From: Schizophyllum amplum
Lineage: Eukaryota > Basidiomycota > Agaricomycetes > Agaricales > Schizophyllaceae
Direction: 5' to 3'
NCBI GenBank assembly: GCA_007026445.1
Contig: VDMD01000022.1
Span: forward strand, 248,001-312,000
Length of the DNA: 64,000 bases
Position numbers and translations under genes: made by a program. Below are positions 12,189 through 21,723 of the stretch, piece after piece. Within the stretch, counting starts at the first letter, position 1. Every line of letters begins with the position of its first letter. A model generated the notes under the pieces. It was given only the letters and a program-made list of their open reading frames with translations, had not been told where the DNA came from and did not search any database.

Positions 12189-12480
12189 CACCTAAGGCAG
12201 GGCCATATGAAATAGAAGTATACCAGATGGGCCCCGTAAATCAGCCATCAGAGGGCCCCAGACGGTCTACTTCCAACGAACTTCCGCGCCTGCAATCCAT
12301 ATCGGCGTCAGATCTCGCCCGAATATTTTCGCCAGGGGCGCTATCGCGTGCGCTGATTCACGTGCGCGGCGCGCCAGGAACTTCGCTGAGTCCAGAACTT
12401 CCAGTGTTCGCGTACTTCTGCAGCGCTGCTGGGCCCGCTGCTGGGCCGCTCCCTGCTGGGAATCCCGCGCGATATCGCGC
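12189..12480 (+). repeat. Left terminal inverted repeat
   Basis: It matches the reverse complement of 14428-14720. The outer 205 bp differ at about one position; further in, the right copy has extra sequence and scattered substitutions. Confidence 0.9.
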
Positions 12481-13796
12481 GCCGCTACCTATCCTTGAGG
12501 GAGACCCGCTCAGTAGCTCGCTCGCCCGCGCTAAAGACTTCGGAGAACGCAAGGAAGTTCCAATTTTCCATTGTTCTCTACTTCGATGTACATAGATACT
12601 TCTTGTGCACCTGTGCGCGGCCACTGCCGCTGCCCTACCTCTCACTTTCAGTGCACGTGTAGCACTGAGCGCCGTTACCACTGTGCCCTGCCTGAAGCTG
12701 CACGTAAAGAAGCTACTCTCGAACCTCGAGATCAACTTCCGAGGAAGTTCTGTGGGAGGGATGCGCACAATGCTACCGCCCCAACGCCTGAGGCAATCTC
12801 TATAACCTGCCGAAGTAGCACTCAGTTTGCCTTGGTAGGCATTTGAACTGAATGCGAAGTTCCTAATCAGAGGAACGTGTTCCTCCTCGCGCTGTCCACA
12901 AACTTCCGGTGCGTAATACCTGAATAAATTTACTGGATACTCTGGGGTCTCCTTATAGAGTTGACTTAGAGTCTTTTGACATGTGATGGTGCCCCCAGAG
13001 GCTCAGCGCGCTTGGTGGCAGGCGCCGCGCTTCCGTTCAGCTGGCAAACGGCATTTGCCGAATTTGAACATAGCACGTGACACCTACAGTCCGGGCCCGT
13101 TCGCCGCCTCGTCTGTCCTCCGCTTCTCGTCTCGCACGAGCGCAGTGTAGCTTCCAGGTGTCCTATGAACTTCTATGAAGTATAGAGCCCTCTATGCTGC
13201 ATAGCACCGTGCACAAGACATGTGTAGAAGTTCGCGAGAACTTCTTTCCAAAACAGCGGTACCCCATGTCTCTTTTCGTTCATATCGTGGGCTAACGAAA
13301 TGCTGAATACATGATTGTACGCGAGGCTTGACGGTCTTTTTCTGCCGCAGCTGCTTATGTGCTTGCAGATCCTCGGTCTTTGTGTTGAATGGTTTGAACA
13401 TCTCTCGAAGCAGCGTCGAAGTTTCGCAGCCCTAGAGCCGCGGCGGGTATTGACGTTCGTTCTGTGTCTATTGTCACATAATCCAAGTGCTATTGGTGTC
13501 AGAATGCCTCGGGACTGTCTGACTATAAGCTGTGACTGGTACAGTTGTCGCTGGACATTGACAGCGCCCGTCACACGCTGCTGGTAGCTCCTCAAAGCGG
13601 TCGGAGCGGTGTCGGAGGCGCGCTCGCAACTTCCGTGCCGCACGGAGTCCGGTCTGCACATCGATATGTTTATCTACACAATGATATTGATTGGTGGTAC
13701 TACTTGTAGGATAATACTATGGTCTTCGGCGCCTGGAAAGCCGTGTAAGCAAGCTGCAGGTGTCGGTGGGTGCACCCACGTGACGCCCGGAATTTT

Positions 13797-13848
13797 GCGA
13801 AGTTCAACTTCGGTCCCGAAGTTCGAAGTTCGAAGTTCGAACTTCCGA
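13797..13848. repeat. Tandem GAAGTTC cluster inside the transposon
   Basis: Five heptamers occur within 47 bp: at 13799, 13818, 13825 and 13832 in one orientation and 13839 in the other. The last four abut exactly, with a 7-bp period. Confidence 0.9.
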
Positions 13849-14409
13849 CTGGTGCGCGGGCTTCGTCTACGCGGAGGACACGAGCCGTCCGTTATGCTAT
13901 AAGGGCTATAGGAGACACCTTTGTCATGCAAGTCGGACATGCTCTGCGGAGATCATGGTAGGTACAATCCAGCACCTCAGGAAGTTCAGCGCTGAGAAGA
14001 ACTTCAGCGTCAGCGCCACAAATTTCGGCGCAGGAGTAAGTGCAAGAAGTTCGAAATGCATGCATGCGTGCACCGGGATCGGCCGGCTCAATGATCCGGC
14101 TCACGCGGGTACCCAAGGGGAACGCGCCACTACGCGCCACTGTAGTCTCTCGATGTTTACTGAGCCGCGAGGAGCGCTCAAGGCAAATGATTTACTGATA
14201 CATAGCAGAACTTCATAGTATCTGGTATGATACAGCTACTCTAATTTTACGGAGCTTCCCATACTGGTGATCCATGAGAAATACGGGCTCGAATATGCGC
14301 ATTGGGAGCGGGTCGAGAGGCTGGATGTAAGTAGTGAGGGAAGTTCGGGTGTCCGGGTGTGTACAATGAGAGAAGGCCGGACTCGAAGAAATGTAGCAGC
14401 GCGCAATAC

Positions 14410-14720
14410 CACGCGGGACTCGCAGCAGCAGGGAGCGGCCCAGCAGCGGGCCCAGCAGCGCTGCAGAAGTACGCGAACACTGGAAGTTCGCAAAGTTGAA
14501 CTTCCTCGAAGTTCTGTACTCAGCGAAGTTCCTGGCGCGCCGCGCACGTGAATCAGCGCACGCGATAGCGCCCCTGGCGAAAATATTCGGGCGAGATCTG
14601 ACGCCGATATGGATTGCAGGCGCGGAAGTTCGTTGGAAGTAGACCGTCTGGGGCCCTCTGATGGCTGATTTACGGGGCCCATCTGGTATACTTCTATTTC
14701 ATATGGCCCTGCCTTAGGTG
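14410..14720 (-). repeat. Right terminal inverted repeat
   Basis: This is the inverse of the left repeat. It carries an additional segment of about 24 bp with two extra GAAGTTC-type heptamers near 14483-14514. Confidence 0.9.
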
Positions 14721-14728
14721 CGATAGCG
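14721..14728 (+). repeat. Right 8-bp target-site duplication (cgatagcg)
   Basis: It is an exact copy of 12181-12188, so the empty site would have read cgcc-cgatagcg-catcaac. Confidence 0.9.
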
Positions 14729-15169
14729 CATCAACAACGCCCGCACGCGTCACGCGAGGCCTTCGCCGCAAAGGACGCCCTTGCTCGTCGCGACCGCGGG
14801 TGCCTTGTCCTCGAGGGCCAGCAGCGAGCTTATGCCAATCCAAAATTGTGCGGGAGGCGGGCACAGGCGATCGCTCCGGGGCCACACCAGGGCCACACCC
14901 GCAACCTCCGTGCCGACGCAGGTTCCCGCCACCACCGCAGATAGCTCTATCTTCCCGTATGCCACATTCAATGCGGAGCATGGCGATAAGGTGCGCATCA
15001 TCAACTCGGACTCACAATCCCCGTGCGATGAGTGGTTCCCCTTGGCGGCGGGGCGCCCATACATATAAGTCGGACGCTGTGGGGTCAGGTGGGTTTCCCT
15101 CCACGTCGTCTCCTGCGCCGCCGCTTCCCCGTCTCCTCTCTGTCCCTGCGGCCCTTGCCCACTTCCGAG
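14729..15169. other. Upstream region of the UNC93-like gene
   Basis: This GC-rich region holds a TATAAG sequence at 15064, about 105 bp before the ATG at 15170, followed by a pyrimidine-rich leader. Open frames on both strands look like GC-driven noise. Confidence 0.45.
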
Positions 15170-17099
15170 ATGGACTCCAAGACTGAGACTGCGGTCGCGA
15201 ACGGCGCGAAGCCGGACGCGGACTATTACTGGCGGGGGATTCGGTTGAGGAACTACCGCTCGCCGCTGACGCAGGTCGCGCTTGTCGGCTTTATCGCCTT
15301 CATGACGGTCGGGATGTCTAGTGCCCTCGGCGGAGCGGGTGGTGGTGGTCTGCTCAACACGCATCAGAGCACGAACGCGAATGTGGCTAGTACGTCTGCT
15401 TTCTGCCGACACCGAGATCTTATGCTAACCCGCCTTCTGTCCTTCAGTATACGTGAGTTTATACCGCGGCTCAATATGTCTTACGTGCTGATACAATCCT
15501 TCCTACTCTCCACCAGTCCAGTACGTTGCATTGTTCTTGGGCCCACGTATGCTGCTGACCGTAGGCCCATAGCGTTTGCTGCTCTTGCGTTCTTCTCGGG
15601 CACGATCTACAACCGTGTCGGCATCCGTGTTTGCCTGGCCTTCGGTGGATTCGGTGCGTCCTGCGCAGTAACTATCATACATCGTTGCTCATCACGTTGT
15701 TGTTTAGGCTATGCCCTTCTGTCCGCCGCCTACATGGCCACCGCGCATCTCGGGGACAAGGCGACTCCATTCATCGTCGTTGCTGGTTGCGTTGAGGGTC
15801 TTAGCGCTGCGATGTTGTGGACCGCCCAGGGCGCGGTGACGATGTCCTACCCGACAGAGGACCAGAAGGGCCGGGCTTTCTCGTTGTTTTGGACGATCTT
15901 CCAGATGGGAGGTGTCATCGGCTCGATCATTCCTATCGCCGCGAACTGGAACTCCAAGGCTGGCACCCTGAACGACGGCACAGTGAGTGGCGTTGGCTAT
16001 CACCAACGCGGTACGCGGATACTGATGCACCACTGTAGTATATCGCGTTCATCGTCATCATGCTCACGGGCTCGTTTTTCCTACCTTTCTTCCTCCTGCC
16101 CTCCGACAAGGTCGTCCGGTCTGATGGAACCCATGTCGTCCTCCCTGAGATGCCCACGTGGAAGTGAGTGGGTCTACTGTTTGTTTGAGATCATTTGGCT
16201 AATAGCGCACAGGTCGGAGATCAGTGGCCTGGTGAATGTCCTTTTCGAGGACAAGTGGATCGTCTCGCTCTTCCCCTTCTTCATCGCCTCGAACTGGTTC
16301 TACACCTACCAGAAGAACGACTTCAACGCGCCGAACTTCACTCTCCGCACACGGTCCTTCAATGGTCTTTTCAGCAACCTTTTCAACATGGTACGCCCTC
16401 AAGTGTCTGTCACAGGCACATTTGCTAACGAATTTCAGGTTGGTGTTTGGCTCATGGGCACGGCGTTGGACTACAAACCGGAGAAGTTCACGCGTCAAGT
16501 CCGCGCTCGGGCGGGCCTCATTGTCCTGTTTACCTTGACGCTTGCCATCTGGGGAGGCGGCTGGGCGATGGTCAAGGACTTCAAGCGCGGTGTATTGCCG
16601 GACCCGCTGATTGATGTGTGAGTGTTACTCAGGACTCTGTTTTATATTATGTACTGATATCTTTGCTTCGCGCAGGACCGAATCATCCCGCTACGCTCCC
16701 TACCTCATCATGTACATCTTCTGGTCGATGTACGATGGCATCTTCCAGGCGTACGCGTACTGGCTCATGGGCTCGCTCTCAAACAACTCGCGCCGCCTCT
16801 CCCACTACTCCGGCTGGTACAAGTCTCTGCAGTCCGCAGGTGCCGCGGTCGTTTGGCGCCTTGACGGCTTGGAGATCTCATACAAGTCGATGTACTTGAG
16901 TACCTGGATGATCCTGGTGTTCTCGATTATGACGACGTCCTATGTGGCGTTCACGAAGGTCCAGGAGCATACTTACGACGAGCCGCAGGCGCCAGGAGAG
17001 CCGACTGAGACCTCGGACGTGGAGGCGTCGAGCACGACGTCGAAGAGTGATGGCAAGGAGGTCGAAGTTGAAGTTACCGCTCTACCTATGCGTTCTTAG
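15170..17099 (+). CDS. UNC93-like (DUF895) MFS-fold membrane protein
   Basis: This is a multi-spanning membrane protein of the UNC93/DUF895 group within the major facilitator fold; fungal members have no assigned substrate. The ATG at 15170 (MDSKTETAVA) is preferred because the conserved YYWRGIRLRNYRSPLTQV block follows, with the first helix VALVGFIAFMTVGMSSALGG. To join this exon to AALAFFSGTIYNRVGIR in frame, two very small exons are needed: 15448-15452 (tatac) and 15517-15520 (tcca), each bordered by GT and AG. They supply the expected VAIYSTFAALAFF. Later exons give GYALLSAAYMA, EGLSAAMLWTAQGAVTMSYP, DQKGRAFSLFWTIFQMGGVIG, WFYTYQKNDFN, RARAGLIVLF and APYLIMYIFWSMYDGIFQAY. The C-tail is acidic and serine-rich and ends LPMRS. 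Transporter role is inferred. Confidence 0.88.
15448..15452 (+). other. Predicted 5-nt microexon of the UNC93-like gene
   Basis: The sequence tatac is preceded by ...ccttcag and followed by gtgagt. Exon 1 ends in phase 1 at 15389, so this exon completes ATA TAC. Confidence 0.65.
15517..15520 (+). other. Predicted 4-nt microexon of the UNC93-like gene
   Basis: The sequence tcca is preceded by ...ccaccag and followed by gtacgt; the next exon starts at 15573 after cccatag. Inclusion restores the frame and the conserved helix 2 sequence. Confidence 0.65.
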
Positions 17100-17635
17100 A
17101 CCTTATGTTGTAGCTGTACGATCTTGTATTTATCATAGACTGGTCCTGGGTTCTGTAACGGAGAGTCTGCGGTATACACAAGTGCGGAAGTTGGGTGTCA
17201 CCAACTGAGGCGCTGAGCGCTGAGGCCGAGGCCTGAGGTTTCGGCCAGGAGTTGAAGTTTGTCACTGGCGTGACAGTCGCGTGAATAGTGGCACGCGAGG
17301 AATTGTCTCCGGTTCAACTGGTTGATTTCAACGTCCATCGTAGCGTGCCTTCACTGCTGTCCTTCTTATCCGCCAGCTCTTCCAGCGATGCCCTGATTTA
17401 TTGAACGTGTACTGACTGGTTAGCTCAGTGCCTCGACGCACAGAATCTGAAGAGGCTTAAACTTGCTTCTCAAGTTAGCCGAACGGGCCGGCGTCCGGCA
17501 CAGATTGGTCGAAAGCAAGTCGAAAGTCAGTACATCTTGCCCAGCCAGCCCAGCAACTCTCCAGTCACTTTTCCGCCTGTCTATTCTTCCTACATAATCG
17601 CCGCCTCTCACTCCACGTGCCAGCTGAACACGAAT
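17100..17635. other. Intergenic, tandemly oriented genes
   Basis: A GC-rich patch with repeated gctgagg/gaggcc words lies at 17208-17240. No gene or RNA is recognised. Confidence 0.5.
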
Positions 17636-19201
17636 ATGAGCAGCGACAGCGATTCCGAGTACAGCGATGGCGGTGGCGCAAGCGCTGCAACTGCAGTTTG
17701 GCCACATGCTGACGACGTCCGTCTTTCCATGGACGCGGACAAGCTCATCAACATTGTGGACGATGAGAGCGACGGAGAGGTGCCTTCCGATGTTCAAAAG
17801 CTCATCGACTGCCTCGATTGTGCGGCATCTGCGCATCAATGGCTTTCAACCTGGGTGCGTGTGCGATCTCGCGTCCAGAAGATACATTCTCACTCGCATG
17901 TGCTCTTAGGACTCGCAACAGTCATGCTCCGACCTCAGATCCCTCCATGAGGAATACATGAAGGAGATACGCACGTCGAAGGCGCGACCTGAACCGAAAG
18001 GCCATGTTAGTGAACATGAGGATGAAGTGCTAAAAGAACTTTGCAATTCCATCCTACACCAGACGTGCTCGATTCGTAGCTCTGCAAGCCGCTCGAACTA
18101 TATCACCACCCCAGACATCATGTCCATGTTCTACGCAATTATACCTGGCGTGTACAAAGCTCATCAGCAGTTGTACGTCTCTCAATCTGCGCGCAATTGT
18201 GACGAATTCTCATCACAACCCATCTAAAAGCTCTGGAAGGGGAGCTACGTACGCTGTCTCTCGACCGCTTCAAGATCATCCTCCCTTCGATCAATACAAG
18301 TACCGCATGGCCGACATCGTCGTTCTTCCCAAGGATATAGCGCAAGCCAAGCTCGCTGACCACTTGTCGACGGTGAAAAGCCTTCGAGAAGCCCGTGAAG
18401 ACGATTCAAACACCGCGGAAGGCAACGAGGAGGACCAGAGCGTGGCGCCTCCTCTAACCGAGCCCGCTAAGACCACCGCGGCCACAGTTTCGGCTGTCGA
18501 AACGGCTGAGATAGACGGCCCGGAAGATCTCGTTGATCACGAGCTGCATCTCCTTCACTTCGATGTCGACAAGCCGCAAGCGCCGGCTGCCCTTTGCGTA
18601 GCGCAGCTCACTCATCTTCCGGGTCTCCTCACCAGCGCCGTCTATCATAGTCACTACAGCGGTACCTGCAGCCCCATCATCGGCTTCGGATACTCTCGTT
18701 TGAAGAGCAATGTTCGCCTTGTCATCGCATGGCTGGACGACCGGAAAGATGACGAGGTTGGTCTGGTATGTTTGGCTGGTCATTCAATATCTGCTCGGTC
18801 AGCAATTGACCTTTTTCATCACAGCGCGGTATCCGGCTGGCTCCGCTCTCTACGAAGGCCTTTCCCGATGCTACTTTCGACCTCTGCGATCCAGCGGAGG
18901 CCATCCGTCTCACGTTGTTCCTTCTTCGCGCCCAGAACGTGCTCGCACGACCTCGCGTCGCACCTGCCTATGCAGCCCCGTGGCGCGCGGATACATGGGT
19001 ACCCAGCCATTCCGTCCCTTCGTCCAAGGGTAACATCGCGAGATGGGTGGAAGATGTGCAGAAATGTCCGGTGTCGAGGTGCGCTCGTCGCACTGCCTTC
19101 AGTGTGTGATGCATACTGATATACGCTTGCACCTTCCCAGTGCCGTTGCCGAAGAGTTTACCAACCTCGAGGTTGAGTCGGAAGTTTCGTCTGTGGCATA
19201 A
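17636..19201 (+). CDS. Uncharacterised protein, no recognised domain
   Basis: I do not recognise this protein. The proposed start at 17636 gives a serine/acid-rich head (MSSDSDSEYSDGGG). Exon 2 follows a GT-AG intron and carries SLHEEYMKEIRTSKARPEPKG and ITTPDIMSMFYAIIPGVYKAHQQ. A long exon to about 18770 contains DIVVLPKDIAQAKLADHLS, an acidic low-complexity part, then NVRLVIAWLDDRKDDEVGL. The next exon begins RGIRLAPLSTKAFPDATFDL and continues LTLFLLRAQNVLARP. A last intron (19079-19140) would join KCPVSS to AVAEEFTNLEVE and a stop at 19199-19201; reading through instead ends at 19109. No signal peptide or membrane helix is visible. The acidic head and absence of targeting signals suggest a nuclear or cytosolic protein, but that is a guess. 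Confidence 0.6.
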
Positions 19202-19760
19202 TGGTATGTGGCACGACTGCAACGCGTACGTTGTGTCAGTAACGAGCGAGGGGAGCGCGCGAGTGCAGAAAGTGACCATCTATTGTACTGCATAGACCAA
19301 ATGAAGTCGAGCATGTAAACTGTACAATAGCAGTGGTTTTTGGTCCCGAAGGTGTACCGCGAGATTCGGGAAAGCACCAACGTCTTTGTGAGCGGGTATT
19401 ACTTAGTAATGTCTGTTGTTTGATCAGTGATTCCAACATAAAGTTTATGGCAACCAGTGGCAGATGAAAGAGCCTCGTGCTGCGCTGGAAGAGACCCTGT
19501 TCTCCGCTCACTTGGGGTAGACTTGACAGCGATGCTGCGTCCCGGCGTGCGCGTTAAGTACTAGAGTCTAGGGCTATAGAAACAGTGATATTCATTGAGA
19601 TGCAGAGGCGGATGGCAGATCACTGTATGCTACAAATCATACGCGCCTCGACTCGGGATAAAAATACAGTAAAGGATGCGTCCTGCCGGCTCAGTAAGAA
19701 GAACCATATGCTATATTGGAGAGAGAGAAACCAAGTGCAGGAATCCGGCGAAGGCTTCAA
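19202..19760. other. Convergent intergenic region
   Basis: The region separates the unknown plus-strand gene from the dsRBD gene on the minus strand. No further feature is supported. Confidence 0.5.
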
Positions 19761-20210
19761 CTATGGATAACCCCGCCTGTCCAGTTCTGCACATGCCCGC
19801 TGCGCTGCAATCTCACCAGCCGCGGCCTTGGTGGGGGCATCTCCACGCCCAAACTCTTCGCCGTTGACTATAAGAAGAGTCAGCATGATAGAGGAAGATA
19901 GCATGCAGGGAGAAGAAGCGTACTTCTCACGATGCACAACCACATGCAATTGTTGGGTTGCCCGAAAGGCGTAAAGTCGGCAACCGGCTGTGCCCAGCCG
20001 TAGCCCTTCACACGATTGTGAAGGCGGGTCTTCCAGTCTGGCACTAGCATTAGATTATTGAAGCAGATTTATGCCACAGGAGACATACGCGCAGACGGAG
20101 ATGCCATCGGTGTCTGTGAGTTGGTTGGTCGGTAGGGTCGTTTGAGCGACTGTCTGGGAAGCAGGCAATGACTGGGGGCGGTTTGTGAGGAAGCATGGGG
20201 CGTCCTGCAT
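19761..20210 (-). CDS. Small single double-stranded-RNA-binding-domain protein
   Basis: Three exons encode a protein of about 115 residues. A short unstructured head (MQDAPCFLTNRPQSLPAS) leads into one dsRNA-binding motif. The motif has helix 1 and loop as WKTRLHNRVKGYGWAQPVAD, the beta strands as NNCMWLCIVRINGEEFGRG, and the C-terminal helix as PTKAAAGEIAAQRACAELDR, with the conserved small residues and lysine of the RNA-contacting helix start. Introns are short: one after VCA, and one whose donor gtacgc makes the strand CIVRINGEEF. Agaricomycetes carry several such one-domain proteins of unknown role. Binding to duplex RNA is expected from the fold; partner and function cannot be read from the sequence. 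Confidence 0.82.
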
Positions 20211-21723
20211 CTTTTATAGCGAGAGTGAGAAGATATCTTGATCCTGTAGGGGAAATGATTGAAGTTGAAGAACCTCCATTGCTGCCAAAATTCGCTGTAG
20301 AGAGAACAATGAAGCCAATCTCATTGCTGTGACAGGCAAAGCAGTGGGATGTGCGAAGAGAGGCGAGACTTCAGTCGCGCAGTACAGCCGTCCATTGTTT
20401 TCTGCTGATCCGTTGGAAGCTTGGAGTTGTCGCGGTAGGCAGTTTCGGAGATTCTGTCCAGAATGTGGGTCAAGGATCCGCGGAAGAGATAGACTAGAGA
20501 TGATCAGATTCACAGAATAGACGCTGGATTGAGTCGAGTGGCATGATCGGCGTACACTGTTCGAAAGGCCGCGGGTGTCGCAGCGCAACAACAGAGGTAA
20601 GACAGACCAGGGTCGGCTCAAGCCTGCTTCACAGCGACTGTAACGCACAACTTTGTGTAACACTGGAGCTCAGGCGCGCAGTTTCTGTAATCGCTGCGTG
20701 TTGACTAGGTATTTTCCTTGAAGTTCCGTTACAGACGTCCAAGATGATAGCCGAGCATTTGTGGTATAGGTCACGAGAGGCACCGTGAGTGCGGCGTGAG
20801 CATTGTTGATGGACCTTTTGATACCCGCAGATGAGCACGACGAGCAGGTCTGGCTGTACAGGGGAGTCCATTGACGCCGAGGTCCCAGGTGCACCGTGCT
20901 GGCAAAGCGAGCCGAGAGTGCACTAGCGGGAGATCGAAGGACACAGGATGTGGAGTGACGTGGATGTTCCACGCGAGGCCCTGTTTACAGGTTAGTGGCC
21001 GTGATGAGAAGAGGCACAAACAAAACAATACGAACTTGTTGTGACGAACCAAGAAAAATTTGCTTCCGATCAAGCCACGAGTTACTGACCACGTGGACTC
21101 AAACATCCCCAACTGGCTCAAGCAAGACCAGGATGCTTGAAACGACACCTTTTGCACTGCATCTGTGCGGTCTGATTGTCGGCCGCTCAGACTGCTTATC
21201 AATACAATGCTCGTGTGGCTTCGAAACGCCGGTCCTTTGGACTGCACGAGGGCATTATTTCGCCCGCGCAGCGCCAGCGCTAAAGCGGCTCTTCGGACCA
21301 GGGTATTCGAGTGCTGCGATACACAGCAGCCTTGCGAGGTGAGCGTGCTAGAGCAGTTGATCAGCATTGCATGCAACAGTGTTCTGGTACGTGATTGTCA
21401 GAAAATGTGTCGGCCGACGTCCTGGAGTACAGGTGTAGAGCCTGGAATCCGGAATAGCAGTCCCACAGCAGCCCATTAGCTCGCGGAACACGGTAGGAAT
21501 GAGGCCACAAAGGCTGTAGGGCAAATCATAGACGTTGTTCATTTTCTACACGAACGACAGCGCGGAACACGACACGAAAGCGCTCTCGCGTCAGTGACGT
21601 CAAGCCTCCGCGGTGCTTCCAATGTCCTCTCCATTTTATACACTGCTGTACACCTGTTCAGAAAGACCTCAAACTCTGGCGAAGCTCATTGACCTTCAAG
21701 GTGGCTCCCCAACAGTTGCGTTC
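20211..21723. other. 1.5 kb intergenic stretch without a supported gene
   Basis: It separates the dsRBD gene start from the eIF2D stop. Several open frames of 60-200 codons exist on both strands but lack recognisable domains or consistent splice structure. A short plus-strand frame (20329-20520) contains FRRFCPECGSRI, reminiscent of the zinc-binding end of GFA-type enzymes, but the rest of that domain is missing. Confidence 0.5.

Larger units (their letters stand above)
12189..14720. mobile_element. Non-autonomous hAT-like DNA transposon with long TIRs
   Basis: A 2,532-bp element starts CACCTAAGGCAGGGCC and ends with the exact inverse. It is bounded by an 8-bp duplication, the length made by hAT (also P and Merlin) transposases. 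The terminal inverted repeats are nearly identical for about 205 bp and continue, with an insertion of about 24 bp in the right copy and mounting differences, to roughly 290 bp. The interior holds no transposase: open frames are short and unrecognised, and the two longest terminal frames are mirror translations of the inverted repeat. Twenty-four heptamers of the form GAAGTTC or GAACTTC are scattered through it, with four adjacent at 13818-13845. The element sits between the divergent DUF1479 and UNC93-like genes. Superfamily assignment to hAT is inferred from the duplication length. Confidence 0.9.

Noticed and set aside
12227..14682. Two similar terminal frames of the transposon as a duplicated protein gene
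   Set aside because: They are mirror translations of the inverted repeats and lack any domain.
20329..20520. Plus-strand frame with FRRFCPECGSRI, like a GFA-domain zinc site
   Set aside because: Only one pair of cysteines in context is present; the other half of the domain and a gene structure are missing.
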